Source: CAWFGW01 sp963815495 | GTDB lineage: Bacteria; Bacteroidota; Bacteroidia; Cytophagales; JAAEPT01 | DNA length: 64,000 nucleotides | NCBI GenBank assembly: GCA_963815495.1 | Contig: CAWFGW010000007.1 | Coordinates: 434,001-498,000 of the forward strand | Direction: 5' to 3' | Shown: positions 8,725 through 19,377 of the stretch, one piece after another | How positions within the stretch are numbered: position 1 is the first letter of the stretch | How the letters are laid out: each line of letters begins with the position of its first letter | Position numbers and translations under genes: made by a program | The notes under the pieces: generated by a model | What the model saw: only the letters and a program-made list of their open reading frames with translations | Told to the model about the DNA's origin: nothing | Databases searched by the model: none

Positions 8725-11700
8725 TTACCTCGTAATTGTTAAGGAGCCTGTTAATGGTTCAGACGATACCTCGCTATTAAGTTGAATAATGTAATAGTAA
8801 GTGCCTACGGGAGAACTTTCTCCTCGCCACGCATTCTCATAATTATACCCCTTTTGATCATACAACTGATTACCCCATCGGTTATAAATGGTCACCCGTG
8901 CATCTTGATAACGTGTGATTCCGGGAATCTCCCATCGATCGTTGATGCCATCGCCATTGGGGCTAAAGGCATTGGGTACGTGCAACGGAATATTTGCTTT
9001 GATTTCAAAACGCTTGTGGTCTTGACATTGTAAAAAGTTGACATTGTTCACCGTCAGTTCATATTCATAATTTCCTTCTTGATTGGGTAAATAAACCATC
9101 GTTACATCTTTCGACCCTCTATTCAACACGCCTTCGCCTTCCCAGTAATACAATACGGTATCATTTGAAAGCCCTGTGATTGTGACTGGAATGGTTATAG
9201 ACGTTTCCTCTTGTCTGCTGATCATCACCCTGTAAAAGTCACCCTGAACAAAGGCTGGTAACACAATTTGGGGTTGTTCCCAAATAGTAAACTGTACAGA
9301 ATCCATGGGGTCGGGCGCTGATGAGACGGGTGCACAAACACCATTATCATACACAGCATATAAACTGTAAGCTCCAGCAGTCGATAAACTGATTTCGGAT
9401 TGGTTCTGAAACGCTACTAATTCATTATTCTTATTGTACCACTGTAAGCTGCTTCCGGTGCGCTGTTCGGGAGAAATGTAAGCTACAATTTTAATTTCTT
9501 TCCCAGCACATCTATCAGTACCCTCACTCAAACTGATTGATGGTGAGATATCTTGCATACGCAAATAAGCCATTGCAGTGTCCTGACTTCTACATTCATC
9601 ATCACTGGTCATAATCACCGTAACAACATCTTGAATTACAGTCGCCTCATACGTTTTGGTGGTTGTGACGGGTGAGCGTTCACCTGTCCCGTTAATCACA
9701 AATTCAAAGGTGGGATTATCGCCAAAGCCTTTGATAGGTGACGCTGTGAAGTTCACAAGATCGTTATCGGCTAAACAAAACTCATTATTCAACTTATCAG
9801 ATGACAACGAGACTTCAGGTTTTATTTCATCTAGAATAGCAATGGACAGCTCGCCTTTGACTAGTTCGTTTTCACCACATTCGTTGACTGGAATAGCTTC
9901 AATAAGCCCTGACGTTAAGCCATTAAAATCTGCAGCATTTAAAATTAAATCTCGTGAAGGGGCTACCAGATTTAATTTTATGGCGTTGTTCCATTTCCAT
10001 GTGATAAATGCTGCATCCGATACTACATTGGTAATTGTATAGACTACATTGGACTGACTTTCACACACTTCTAGAACTCCATCAATGACTGGTTTTATCT
10101 GCGGAATTTGACGAATATCTGTTACAGAAAGTTGTAGCGGGTTCGGATTTGTGCCACAGGCTTCGTTTGAAGCAAAAACTTCTATTATGCCACCAGTCAA
10201 ACTTCCGAGGGTGACGTCTATCTTGTCTACTACACTTGATCCTGTAAAACCAGTAGGTAAAGTCCATTGATAGGAATCGACATTGGTTACTCCCACTGCT
10301 TGATAATTTTTCTCTGTGTCCAAACAGCCAAAGTTATCACCCGACAAGCTGGCTAATGACACGTTTGGAAGATCATCTACGACAATGGTGATGGTCGTTT
10401 GCGATTGCAACGGGTTACCAAAATCATCAAATAATGTGGGGTTAAAAATTCGATAGGTATATTGATAGCTGCCGACTTGGGTAAAGTCAACTTCTAATGT
10501 AGTTGAACCCGCAGTAGGCGTTGGTGCTGAGCCCACGGCCAACCACTCCGCTTGTTCACCGATGGTGGTGTTTGGCGTTGTGGTCGGTTGATGTACATAA
10601 GTTGATGGTGATAGACAAATTGTATCGTTTTCTACCTCAGCAACAGTGATTTCTCTTCGTATGATATCAACGGTATCAGTGGCTGATGGACAAATACTTC
10701 CATCGTCACGAACTTCCCAAATGACCACCGAAGTAGCAGCAGATAACCCATCTGTTTCTACGGTTTTGTTCAAATTTGCAAGAAAACCAGATTGGTTAAT
10801 GGTACCCATGCCTGTGTTGGACCACGTACCTATGTAATTCGTTGGGATTATTGCGGCTTGAAGTTGATAATGATTGACCGCATTACTGATGGTTTTGGCT
10901 CGTGTTGTTGGGTTGATAATTTCTGCTTCGGGTGCTTCAATATACGCTACTGAAGTTGCCGCATTCAAATCTGCTGATGAAGCCGTACATCCATTGGCAT
11001 CAGTGAGATTATCTAGTGAATAAGCTCCTGCCAAATTGGCAATGAAAGTAACTGAATCACTTGGGGTGGAGGCAGCACTATTGAATGAGAGGGTTAAACT
11101 TCCCACCAAAACATCTACCGTAAAAGGAGCTTTTCCTGAACTTAAGCCAATAGACAATTCCAGCGCATCACCATTGCAGACTTCTTTCCCTCCTAAAATG
11201 GTAGCTTGAGGCACTTCATTCACACTTATGTTAATCGAAGTAGTATCCTCACAGCCAAACTGATTGGAAGCCGTCAGAAAATAGCGTTTGTCTACGCTTG
11301 GGGTAAATGATTGTCCATCGACCACCCCATCGGACCACGAATAAGTAGCACCGACACCTGCACCATTTCCTGATAATACCACTGCTTCGCCTTGGCACAC
11401 TTTATCATCGGTAGCATCACTAGTTACGGTAATGGTTGGATTAGAAGAAACGACCACGGTAAAATCAACTGGTGTACCCGCACACAAACCTCCTAAGAAA
11501 GGGGTAACAGCATAGGTTACTTCTCCACCACTGGTAGAAATCAGCTCCTCTGAGGGGATTGTTGAAGTTGTTCCAGATGCAGTTGCACCCGTAACATTCA
11601 CCGCAGTGGATTGCCACACAAAGGTTGCATTGGTAACATCGGAGGTGACTACAAAACCCGATGAAGTTTCTCCCGAACAAATGCTATCGATTAATAGGGT

Positions 11701-14229
11701 ATTCGTGATTTCAACAACTGGGACGACAGCAACTTCTAAATCGAAGGGTACGCTAATACAACTCGTTACGATAGGTGTAATTTCATAAGTCACGATGATG
11801 GAATCAGCGGTAGTGTTGGCTAAAGTTTCACTGATGGGGTTAACCGTTTGCCCTGTCACACTGGAATTGGAGATTCCTGTCACAGCATTTCTACTCCATG
11901 AAAAGCTGGCTGAGGGATCATCAGCAGTCATGGTATAACTCAACGCAGCACCACTACAAACAGTAGTTTTAGGCGGACTAGTCACTATAACACTACATTG
12001 ACTACATTCAAATACTAATTCATAAACTTCCTGACAAGAAGCACCAGAACTGATGTCCTGAATGGCATAATATACTTTTTCGTTCACCACTTCACCAAAA
12101 GTATCTCCTGGTCGAATTCGCACATAATTTGAATCTCGAATATCAAACTGATCAAGCATGCTAGCCACTACTCCATGAGTTAATAATTCCGTTCGAATGC
12201 GTTCGAAAGCATCTTCCGAACCGATGGAACAGCCTGTAAATGGACCCAACTGAGTGGTGGTAGAAGAGGTTAGTTGTTCATCGACCAATACCACCCGTGT
12301 TTCTGAACCGATGCCGCAGTCGTTTGAGTTACTCTTGTTTTGAAGTATGCCTGAACTAATGGTGCTATATTCAATATAAGCGGTGTTTTCAATCGTTCTT
12401 TTACAATTAGGTGGGTTAAACAAGGCTGGATTTACCGCATACTGTATGACATCGACTAAAAAAGTAATCACCACAGAATCACCACTATTAATGGGATTTG
12501 TTAACTCAATTTCAAGTTGGTTGCTGTTACTTGAAAGTACACTCACACCTGGCTTCGAAGCTGTTAATGATCCATTGACAAATACAGTTGCAGCATCTAA
12601 GGTATCGTAAATGATATCGCCCCCTAAGGAAGGTGAATTACCTTCATTTTTAATGGTTAAAGCATATTCGATTTGGGTACTTAATCCCGTGGCATCTTTA
12701 TCCGCAGTTTTATTCATAGCAAGTTTAGGCTGCAAACGCTCAATCGCGACATAAGCTAAAAAAGGTAAGGTAGAACCTTGTGGACCAGCCCGCACGGTAA
12801 GCGTAGCATTGGTTGCTCCAGGAGAGACGGCCCCACTAGGCAAAATCATGTGGTGGGCATCGTAGCCAAGGGTGTTTTTATTAGCAGGAATTCGTGTGAT
12901 TTCATTGCCGTTCAGTCCTGTTAATTCATCATAACTGGTAATATGAGAACTCGACATGCCATCATAGACCGAACACCAATTAGCATCAAATAGCGGAACC
13001 CGACAATTGCTTTCGGTATTATCATTACCAGAGCAAGTGGCAGGAAAACCTTTTTTAGTATATAGCTTATAGGGAGGTTGATCACTTGCAAAGGGGTTAA
13101 TTGATACATTTGCTCCTCCGTTATTGGTTTGAAAACCCAGACCTTCAGGTGTATCACCATCTAACTGCGTGGCTAAATTTTCACCATCTAATGCAGCAAA
13201 CCCTACATATGAACGAAAGTTAGAAGTCGCTGGAGCTTGTAAACCTGTTAAATCAAACACCTCTGCATCACCAGAAGAAATGTTTTTGAAGCCATCCCAC
13301 AGGTTAATCAACCGTGGTGGACTTAAAGGAGATCGAAAAACGACTACTAAGGTCCAGCCGCTTGTGGAGCCACCATTTTCTTCAATGGGAAACGAACGGA
13401 TATTTCCGACCCAAAATTCGCCACCTCCTTGAAGGCCTTCAAGCATAGCAGTAACATCTGCAACACAAACATAGGTTGTTGAACTGGTGTATCTGGTCAA
13501 AGCAGTTACATTTTGATAGGTGCCCCCTGGCACCTTAAATTGTACACTTCCATAATTTACAGGAGAATTGCTTACGTTGAAGACATCGCCCGTGCCCGAA
13601 TAGGAGTTCAGAGGCCCTGAGATTAACTCGATAGGTTTGTTACTGCCCCCGCTAAAATTCCCTGTCCAATAGAGATATGCTGACTCAATTTCAGAGCAAG
13701 AAGAAATATCCAAGGCCGCCATGGAAGAACTAAACGTACTCATGTCGGTGTCGTAATCGGAATACGTCATACTCACATACACATCCTCCAACTCATCAGG
13801 ACTACTATCATAGCGAACAGCAGGTGCCGGACATGACGAGTTATTACTTGAAGGTAGAAGTCCTTTTAGACAACCGCCTACATCAGGATCTCCCTCACAT
13901 AAGATTGCTGGTAACGGAATATCGTATTGTTCAAATACTGAATTAGAAGAACCGTCTTTATAGCGGTTATTAATTTCAAACAAGTCACCCGTCCGTTGCA
14001 TCACTTCATCAGAAATAACACTGTCAGCTAGTAAGTATCCTCGCGAGGTACCTCCCCGCTCCGCTTCAGTTGGGTTAATGAAAACGGGTTGCAAATTAAG
14101 ACCTGAAATCATTTTGATATCGTAAGGACCATCCCATGTTGCCCGCTGCGTAAAAGGTATGTTTTGAGCACGTACCGTGAACTGAAAAAACAAACACATT
14201 AACGTAACGAGGTAAACACTGCTTTTCAT
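8725..14229 (-). CDS. Giant secreted adhesin-like protein with gliding-motility-type C-terminal domain
   Basis: 1834 residues from the ATG at 14229 (signal peptide MKSSVYLVTLMCLFFQ); an ATG at 14259 would give an odd N-terminal extension. After a unique Cys-rich N-terminal third comes a DUF11-like repeat (NKTADKDATG...IEYALTIKNEGNS), then a long run of PKD-like/Ig-like modules (about residues 770-1700), and finally VPNAFSPNGDGINDRWEIPG..IYNRWGNQLY, the hallmark of the gliding-motility-associated C-terminal domain (TIGR04131, CHU_C type). It is exported by T9SS and probably anchored on the surface for adhesion or motility. Confidence 0.9.
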   Translation of the reverse strand: MKSSVYLVTLMCLFFQFTVRAQNIPFTQRATWDGPYDIKMISGLNLQPVFINPTEAERGGTSRGYLLADSVISDEVMQRTGDLFEINNRYKDGSSNSVFEQYDIPLPAILCEGDPDVGGCLKGLLPSSNNSSCPAPAVRYDSSPDELEDVYVSMTYSDYDTDMSTFSSSMAALDISSCSEIESAYLYWTGNFSGGSNKPIELISGPLNSYSGTGDVFNVSNSPVNYGSVQFKVPGGTYQNVTALTRYTSSTTYVCVADVTAMLEGLQGGGEFWVGNIRSFPIEENGGSTSGWTLVVVFRSPLSPPRLINLWDGFKNISSGDAEVFDLTGLQAPATSNFRSYVGFAALDGENLATQLDGDTPEGLGFQTNNGGANVSINPFASDQPPYKLYTKKGFPATCSGNDNTESNCRVPLFDANWCSVYDGMSSSHITSYDELTGLNGNEITRIPANKNTLGYDAHHMILPSGAVSPGATNATLTVRAGPQGSTLPFLAYVAIERLQPKLAMNKTADKDATGLSTQIEYALTIKNEGNSPSLGGDIIYDTLDAATVFVNGSLTASKPGVSVLSSNSNQLEIELTNPINSGDSVVITFLVDVIQYAVNPALFNPPNCKRTIENTAYIEYSTISSGILQNKSNSNDCGIGSETRVVLVDEQLTSSTTTQLGPFTGCSIGSEDAFERIRTELLTHGVVASMLDQFDIRDSNYVRIRPGDTFGEVVNEKVYYAIQDISSGASCQEVYELVFECSQCSVIVTSPPKTTVCSGAALSYTMTADDPSASFSWSRNAVTGISNSSVTGQTVNPISETLANTTADSIIVTYEITPIVTSCISVPFDLEVAVVPVVEITNTLLIDSICSGETSSGFVVTSDVTNATFVWQSTAVNVTGATASGTTSTIPSEELISTSGGEVTYAVTPFLGGLCAGTPVDFTVVVSSNPTITVTSDATDDKVCQGEAVVLSGNGAGVGATYSWSDGVVDGQSFTPSVDKRYFLTASNQFGCEDTTSINISVNEVPQATILGGKEVCNGDALELSIGLSSGKAPFTVDVLVGSLTLSFNSAASTPSDSVTFIANLAGAYSLDNLTDANGCTASSADLNAATSVAYIEAPEAEIINPTTRAKTISNAVNHYQLQAAIIPTNYIGTWSNTGMGTINQSGFLANLNKTVETDGLSAATSVVIWEVRDDGSICPSATDTVDIIRREITVAEVENDTICLSPSTYVHQPTTTPNTTIGEQAEWLAVGSAPTPTAGSTTLEVDFTQVGSYQYTYRIFNPTLFDDFGNPLQSQTTITIVVDDLPNVSLASLSGDNFGCLDTEKNYQAVGVTNVDSYQWTLPTGFTGSSVVDKIDVTLGSLTGGIIEVFASNEACGTNPNPLQLSVTDIRQIPQIKPVIDGVLEVCESQSNVVYTITNVVSDAAFITWKWNNAIKLNLVAPSRDLILNAADFNGLTSGLIEAIPVNECGENELVKGELSIAILDEIKPEVSLSSDKLNNEFCLADNDLVNFTASPIKGFGDNPTFEFVINGTGERSPVTTTKTYEATVIQDVVTVIMTSDDECRSQDTAMAYLRMQDISPSISLSEGTDRCAGKEIKIVAYISPEQRTGSSLQWYNKNNELVAFQNQSEISLSTAGAYSLYAVYDNGVCAPVSSAPDPMDSVQFTIWEQPQIVLPAFVQGDFYRVMISRQEETSITIPVTITGLSNDTVLYYWEGEGVLNRGSKDVTMVYLPNQEGNYEYELTVNNVNFLQCQDHKRFEIKANIPLHVPNAFSPNGDGINDRWEIPGITRYQDARVTIYNRWGNQLYDQKGYNYENAWRGESSPVGTYYYIIQLNSEVSSEPLTGSLTITR

Positions 14230-14298
14230 GAAGTAATTGATTAAATACATCAACCACACTACAAGACCAGCGAAAAAAGGTAAACAGTGAATTTATTA

Positions 14299-14334
14299 CA
14301 AAAAAAAAGCAGCATGGTTACTCCATGCTGCTTT
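14299..14334 (-). terminator. Intrinsic terminator downstream of the GH74-type gene
   Basis: AAAGCAGCATGG (14306-14317) pairs with CCATGCTGCTTT (14323-14334) around a 5-base loop. On the minus strand the stem runs into nine or more T (complement of 14299-14308). It serves the gene ending at 14360. Confidence 0.9.
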
Positions 14335-14359
14335 TCTAATACTAAACCTTTAGGTAAAA

Positions 14360-17302
14360 TTATTCTTTAACAATTTTATAAGTCTGGTTATTGATCAGTA
14401 ACATATAAATCCCAGAAGAAACCGATTCTAATGATACTTGATTTTCATTACCCGATAAAATTGCTTTACCATAGGAATTAAAGAGCTCCCATTGTCCGTT
14501 GAAATCCCCATTAATGATGACACGGCTGGTAGCTGGGTTTGGATAAATAGCTAGCTGATTTTCTTCCAGACTTTTCGAACTTGTTATGATGGACTCGAAA
14601 GTAAACAACTGGTTTTCACCACCTGTTCTTGTCCATAGCAGTAAATTAATACCAGGAGTTGTTGCTCCACCTGATACGTCCACTACTAAGTTTGAGTTAG
14701 CGCCATTTACTAACAAGAACTGGTCGTTTCCAGCATCTTCTAAAGTAAACTTACTATTAATGGGTGAAATAGTGGTGTTAATATTATCCCCAGCAGTAGT
14801 ACCAGCATAAACCAACTTGTTTGTTGAGTTCACATTGGTGATTTGGTATCCTTCATTTACAAATTTGATATCCCATTGCTGACTGGTACTTGAGTTACAT
14901 GTTTGTTGTGTTACTGGTGATCCTGGCGATAAACATAATCCTGATTTAACCGAATGAATTACATATCGCCCATCTTCCAACACTGTTGAACATGGTTTTT
15001 TTCCAGTGGTTCCACCAGCACAAATCCCACAATCATCAACGCTAGCTGTTCCACCCCATTGATTATTACAATCTTGTTCGCAGGTAGAGTTTGGATCAAT
15101 TCCAGTAGTTCCACCAGAACAAATACCACAGTCATCAATAGATGCTATTCCGTTTTCAACTTGATTACAATCTTTTGTTCCTGCTGAACCAGTCACAATA
15201 CCACGACCTGCTGTACTCATGTAAACACGACCAAATTCATTCCAGTCACCAATTACAAATTGTCCATTACCTGGTCCACCGTATTGATGCGCATCATCAT
15301 TAATTCTAGTCCAGCTCACCCCTTTATCGATCGATCGATGCACTCCTTGCACACCATTTACAGTACCCCATATAAATACGGTTGGATAATCCGCATCTGG
15401 AGCTGCTTTACCCAGACCAACTGCGCCACACTGGGTAACTCCGCTAATGGTTGTAAAAGATTGACCCGAGTTGGTCGAGTGTTTTAATCCTCCATAGTTC
15501 ATCGCTATCCAAATATCACCTTCGACATTCGGGTTTAAACGGATAATTTTTGAACCGTTAGTGCCAGCATTTCCTGCTGCGGAAAATGACTGTCCTGAAT
15601 TGGTACTCACGTACATAGTCCCGTTACTTGGATTATAAGCATAAAACTTTGTAGCATTCACTGGGTCAGCTGTCGGTTTTGCTTCACTGATACTGATACC
15701 AGATGAAGTAGACCATGAACTTCCGTTGTTGGTAGAATAATAAGTAGTAGAAGATACTTCTGGACTATGTAAAAATGTTTTACCATCGGCAGAAACAGCC
15801 ACTCGGCCTTTTTCACCATTTATAGTTGCTTGACTCCATGTGCTACCCCCATTTAACGTGTAATACATTTCATTACCCACTCGCAAGCGAATATCTGTAT
15901 TTAACTCAGCGATATCTAAGCCCGTGGTGGTTCCCATACGTGGTGTGTGAATCGGTGCATAATCGGTTACATCTTTATGCGTAAAGCCATCGTAGTCACC
16001 AATCACAGAAACTAAAGGACCATTTTTAATACTCTCAATGTCTAAAGGAACCGTTTCCTCTAATCCGTCTACTTCAAATCGCCAAATACTTGGACTTGCT
16101 GCAATGTTGTCATTGACAAACACACCATTACCTGATGTAATCCATACTTTTTGAGAATCAAAAGGATCAAACTCTACCGAACCAGCCCAGTGAATGGCAT
16201 GACCATCAATCCAGGTTACACCATTGGGTTGGATATCCACGCCATTGTTCATGACATCAGTCCAAGAAGATCCACCGTTTGTACTTAAAAACACACGATC
16301 ACCATAGGCGTTGTCTTGTAATAAATAGGTATTAATGGTAGAAAGGACTACTCGATTCGGATTGGTCGGGTCAACATTAACACCACCAAATGCTCTTGTA
16401 AAACCAGCAGGAGTAACGTTCGTCCAACCGCCTGAAGTGGTATTGTATTTCCACACTTGCCCGTTCTCCATTGGTTCTGGTACGGCCCAGTGTCCATGTG
16501 GACCTGCTCCGTCCGCGTAAGTAATGTATAAGTTACCATCACTTGCTAATGATGCTCGTTGCGGCATTAAATTAGTTGGACCGCCAGTTACTTCTGTAAA
16601 AGTTTGACCTCCATTGGTTGTTTTATAAAAATTTGAACCTGTTCGAGATACTCCTACAAACATGGTTTGGGTATTTCCACCACTCACCTTTGATTTATCT
16701 AAAACTACTAAGCTAATTCCGTTTTCATTGGGCGTTGTTGTGACATTCAAAGCGGATACCCTACTCCAGGTTGCTCCAGCATTGGTACTTTTAAACAAGC
16801 CATTCCAACGCGTACCACAATACAGTATATCCGAATTATTTGGGTCTACCACTAATTTCTCACCATTTTGACGCCCCATACCGTTTCCGTGAGCTTTAAA
16901 CTGGTTGGATACATTAACGATGCTAAACGTTTCGCCATAGTCAGTGGATTTAAGAATAGCTGTTTTACCATTATTAAAATAAGAAATCCCTACCAGCATA
17001 TATACATAAGCATCGTTGTTAGGGTCCAGCGCTAATGACTCTACCCCCAAGTAACCTGTTTGGGCTTCTGACACCCAATCGGTTAAAGGAATCCATTGAC
17101 TATTTGCATTATCCCAGCGGTAAGCACCTCCTACATCTGTACGGGCATAGACTAAATTTTCAACAGTGGTACTTGGAATTACTGCGGACACAAATCCACC
17201 ACCACCAATAGGCACATTTCCCCATTGATAATTCTGAGCGAAAACATTACCTGCTACAGTAACACATAATATGAGGGCAAAATAACGTAATTGTTTAAGC
17301 AT
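14360..17302 (-). CDS. Secreted GH74-type xyloglucanase-like Asp-box protein with ricin-B-like and T9SS domains
   Basis: 980 residues with signal peptide (cleavage after VFAQ). Residues about 22-740 are two seven-bladed propellers with repeated Asp-boxes (STDYGETF, STNAGATW, TTNGGQTF, STNGGSSW, STNSGQSF, SIDKGVSW), as in GH74 endo-xyloglucanases (VGGAYRWD near the N-terminus is typical). Two Cys-rich repeats follow (SIDDCGICSGGTTG, SVDDCGICAGGTTG), then a ricin-B-like domain (QQWDIKFVNEGYQI) and a T9SS sorting domain (LAIYPNPATSRVII). Together with the GH5 gene this points to plant or algal hemicellulose use. Confidence 0.88.
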   Translation of the reverse strand: MLKQLRYFALILCVTVAGNVFAQNYQWGNVPIGGGGFVSAVIPSTTVENLVYARTDVGGAYRWDNANSQWIPLTDWVSEAQTGYLGVESLALDPNNDAYVYMLVGISYFNNGKTAILKSTDYGETFSIVNVSNQFKAHGNGMGRQNGEKLVVDPNNSDILYCGTRWNGLFKSTNAGATWSRVSALNVTTTPNENGISLVVLDKSKVSGGNTQTMFVGVSRTGSNFYKTTNGGQTFTEVTGGPTNLMPQRASLASDGNLYITYADGAGPHGHWAVPEPMENGQVWKYNTTSGGWTNVTPAGFTRAFGGVNVDPTNPNRVVLSTINTYLLQDNAYGDRVFLSTNGGSSWTDVMNNGVDIQPNGVTWIDGHAIHWAGSVEFDPFDSQKVWITSGNGVFVNDNIAASPSIWRFEVDGLEETVPLDIESIKNGPLVSVIGDYDGFTHKDVTDYAPIHTPRMGTTTGLDIAELNTDIRLRVGNEMYYTLNGGSTWSQATINGEKGRVAVSADGKTFLHSPEVSSTTYYSTNNGSSWSTSSGISISEAKPTADPVNATKFYAYNPSNGTMYVSTNSGQSFSAAGNAGTNGSKIIRLNPNVEGDIWIAMNYGGLKHSTNSGQSFTTISGVTQCGAVGLGKAAPDADYPTVFIWGTVNGVQGVHRSIDKGVSWTRINDDAHQYGGPGNGQFVIGDWNEFGRVYMSTAGRGIVTGSAGTKDCNQVENGIASIDDCGICSGGTTGIDPNSTCEQDCNNQWGGTASVDDCGICAGGTTGKKPCSTVLEDGRYVIHSVKSGLCLSPGSPVTQQTCNSSTSQQWDIKFVNEGYQITNVNSTNKLVYAGTTAGDNINTTISPINSKFTLEDAGNDQFLLVNGANSNLVVDVSGGATTPGINLLLWTRTGGENQLFTFESIITSSKSLEENQLAIYPNPATSRVIINGDFNGQWELFNSYGKAILSGNENQVSLESVSSGIYMLLINNQTYKIVKE

Positions 17303-17308
17303 AAAATT

Positions 17309-18238
17309 CTAATTGGTTATTGTTGTTTTAAATTTTTCAAGCGCTATTTTTTTGGCAGTCAAATTACAATTTTCATTACCAAAAGCTGAAAAGGGTTTTA
17401 ATATTAAGTAACTACTTTCTAAATACCAAGATGGAAACTGCCACAAATCAAGTTGTTCTAAACAGGTGTCTTCCACTTTTAAGAAAGGAAGTATTTTTTT
17501 AGGAAATACTTTATACCGATACTGAAACCATTTTTGGCTTTGATAAATAGGGATTTCCCCTTCACCAAACCACACTACATCTTCGAGCCGAATAGGTAAA
17601 CATGATTGAATATTATAGTTAAAATATTCAATTTCCATGTCATATTGAACCTGATAACTTAGCAAATCGGACCGATGAGTAATCTCATAACTTAAGGGTT
17701 CTTTTATTCCACTCATTTGATGAAACGCATAGGCACAATGGTGTTTCATCAATACCTCATTGATGGAATCATTGAGCGGATTTTCCAGTCTAAAGAATAC
17801 AACGCCTGAATGTTTTTCTTTCACGGAAATGACTTGATTATCTCTACCCTGCTCTTCAAATATTAACTTGGAAACACGTTTTTTAAAATAACGTTCATCC
17901 TGGGCTGTTGTAGTATCAAGTAACGATATCTTCGTCTTCCATTTTTTGTGGTTTACTTGCCATTTCAGCTTCCATTTTTTTTTGTCAATGGTGATTTGAA
18001 CGGCAGAATCGGCAAAGACATACACGCCATTTTTTAATTCTCCTGGCATATAAACTTCTTTCAAATTGTTAAAGAAAAAATAGCGTACGTTCCAGATATT
18101 GTCATGCCCTATTACTTCAACAAACAAAGAGTCTTGCTTCACAGTACCTGAAAAAATATAGGACCTTTCTTGATGCGCATGAACCGAAGTTCCCACCATC
18201 AAACTAGACATGAGCAAAACAAAACAAATGAATTTCAT
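17309..18238 (-). CDS. Exported hypothetical protein
   Basis: 309 residues from MKFICFVLLMSSLMVGTSVHAH; a start at 18253 (five residues longer) lies inside a perfect palindrome and is less likely. After the signal peptide the protein is rich in Trp, Lys and aromatic beta-strands (KKWKLKWQVNHKKWKTK). I do not recognise a family. It ends 7 bp from the start of the GH74-type gene, so the two may be cotranscribed. Confidence 0.7.
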   Translation of the reverse strand: MKFICFVLLMSSLMVGTSVHAHQERSYIFSGTVKQDSLFVEVIGHDNIWNVRYFFFNNLKEVYMPGELKNGVYVFADSAVQITIDKKKWKLKWQVNHKKWKTKISLLDTTTAQDERYFKKRVSKLIFEEQGRDNQVISVKEKHSGVVFFRLENPLNDSINEVLMKHHCAYAFHQMSGIKEPLSYEITHRSDLLSYQVQYDMEIEYFNYNIQSCLPIRLEDVVWFGEGEIPIYQSQKWFQYRYKVFPKKILPFLKVEDTCLEQLDLWQFPSWYLESSYLILKPFSAFGNENCNLTAKKIALEKFKTTITN

Positions 18239-18273
18239 TACTTTTAGATACATCCGGATGTATCTAAAAGTAA
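18238..18273. repeat. Perfect 36-bp palindrome in a divergent promoter region
   Basis: TTACTTTTAGATACATCC (18238-18255) is followed at once by its exact reverse complement (18256-18273). It occupies the 51-bp gap between the start codons of two divergent genes and reaches the first base of the minus-strand start codon. It could be an operator for a dimeric regulator or form a strong hairpin at the 5' end of both transcripts. Confidence 0.95.
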
Positions 18274-18289
18274 CGATTTTAAAAAATAA

Positions 18290-18868
18290 ATGACCGACTA
18301 TCTATTTTATCTTAACCAAGGGCTATTTCATATTCTGGATATAGAAGGTGTTGACCACTTGCTTTTCATCGCTTTGCTTTGCGCGAAATATCAATTTTCG
18401 GAATATAAAAAGCTGATAGTTTTACTTACTTCTTTCACTGTTGGTCATTCGATATCGTTGTTTTTTACTGCTATCGGCTACCAATTTATTGCTCCTGACA
18501 CCGTTGAGCTGCTGATTCCTTTGACTATTTTTATTACTGGCTTGTACAATTTGTTGACAACTAAAACTGAAACCCGTCTTTACATATCCTACCTGATTGC
18601 GCTAGGGTTTGGGTTTATTCATGGAATGGGATTCTCTAATTTTTTCCAGACCATGATGATGGGAATAGATGAACATATTATACTACCCCTTTTAGCATTT
18701 AATGTCGGGATTGAAATTGGTCAACTCATTATCGTCCTTATCTTCTTTATTTTAACCTATCTGTATCTTCGTTTATCTGGGCAGAAAGAAAGTTATTGGC
18801 GTTTAGCAATAAATGTTCTCGGCACTGGACTGTCCTTTTGGTGGTTGATATCCAACTTAATAACATGA
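18290..18868 (+). CDS. HupE/UreJ-like membrane protein
   Basis: 192 residues with about six transmembrane helices. The motifs EGVDHLLFIALL, SFTVGHSISLF, FGFIHGMGFS and FNVGIEIGQL match the conserved His/Asp/Glu pattern of the HupE/UreJ_2 family (PF13795), proposed metal (Ni/Co) permeases or accessory membrane proteins. The stop overlaps the next start in ATGA, so the two are translationally coupled. Confidence 0.82.
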   Translation: MTDYLFYLNQGLFHILDIEGVDHLLFIALLCAKYQFSEYKKLIVLLTSFTVGHSISLFFTAIGYQFIAPDTVELLIPLTIFITGLYNLLTTKTETRLYISYLIALGFGFIHGMGFSNFFQTMMMGIDEHIILPLLAFNVGIEIGQLIIVLIFFILTYLYLRLSGQKESYWRLAINVLGTGLSFWWLISNLIT

Positions 18869-19347
18869 AAAAACTCCTATTTCTAATCATAGCATCTTTA
18901 ATCACCTGTGTGATGTATGCTCACCCGATAAAGTTATCGACCTCAAAGTTAGATTTATCGACCAATACGCTTACCATTAATTTATTTGAGGATGATTTTA
19001 AAGCCCATTTATTGAAAACCTATCGGCAGCAATTAGATTTTGAACAAGCAGACTCTATTACCAAGCAAGTGGTTAATGCGTATTTATCTAAAAATTTTAA
19101 AATTCATTACGAAGAAAACCTGCTACCGCTTCACTTACAATCCATTCAATTTCTCAATAAGAATGTTGTGCAAGTGATTTTTAGCGTTTCACGCTTACCT
19201 ACTAGTGCCTCATTAAAAATTACCAACTCTATTTTGACTGATGCCTTTGATAATCAAAACAATATTTTGCATTTCATTTCAAATGATGGAGAGAAATCAA
19301 CGCTGCAATTTAGTAAAGATCAACCTTCAGAGACACTTAAGCTTTAG
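18865..19347 (+). CDS. Exported DUF6702-like protein
   Basis: 160 residues from MKKLLFLIIASLITCVMYAHPIKLSTSKL. The mature part is a small beta-rich protein. A short exported protein beginning AHPI.(L/V)S.(S/T) next to a HupE-like gene is a pattern I associate with DUF6702 in Bacteroidota. The ATG at 18865 overlaps the HupE stop by 4 bp. The function is probably linked to the neighbour but unknown. Confidence 0.6.
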   Translation: MKKLLFLIIASLITCVMYAHPIKLSTSKLDLSTNTLTINLFEDDFKAHLLKTYRQQLDFEQADSITKQVVNAYLSKNFKIHYEENLLPLHLQSIQFLNKNVVQVIFSVSRLPTSASLKITNSILTDAFDNQNNILHFISNDGEKSTLQFSKDQPSETLKL

Positions 19348-19377
19348 GAGTTGACTGCTATTATTTTTTACTTAATG

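Noticed and set aside
8782..13432. Plus-strand frames opposite the giant adhesin gene
   Set aside because: They are shadows of a long minus-strand gene with clear domain content.
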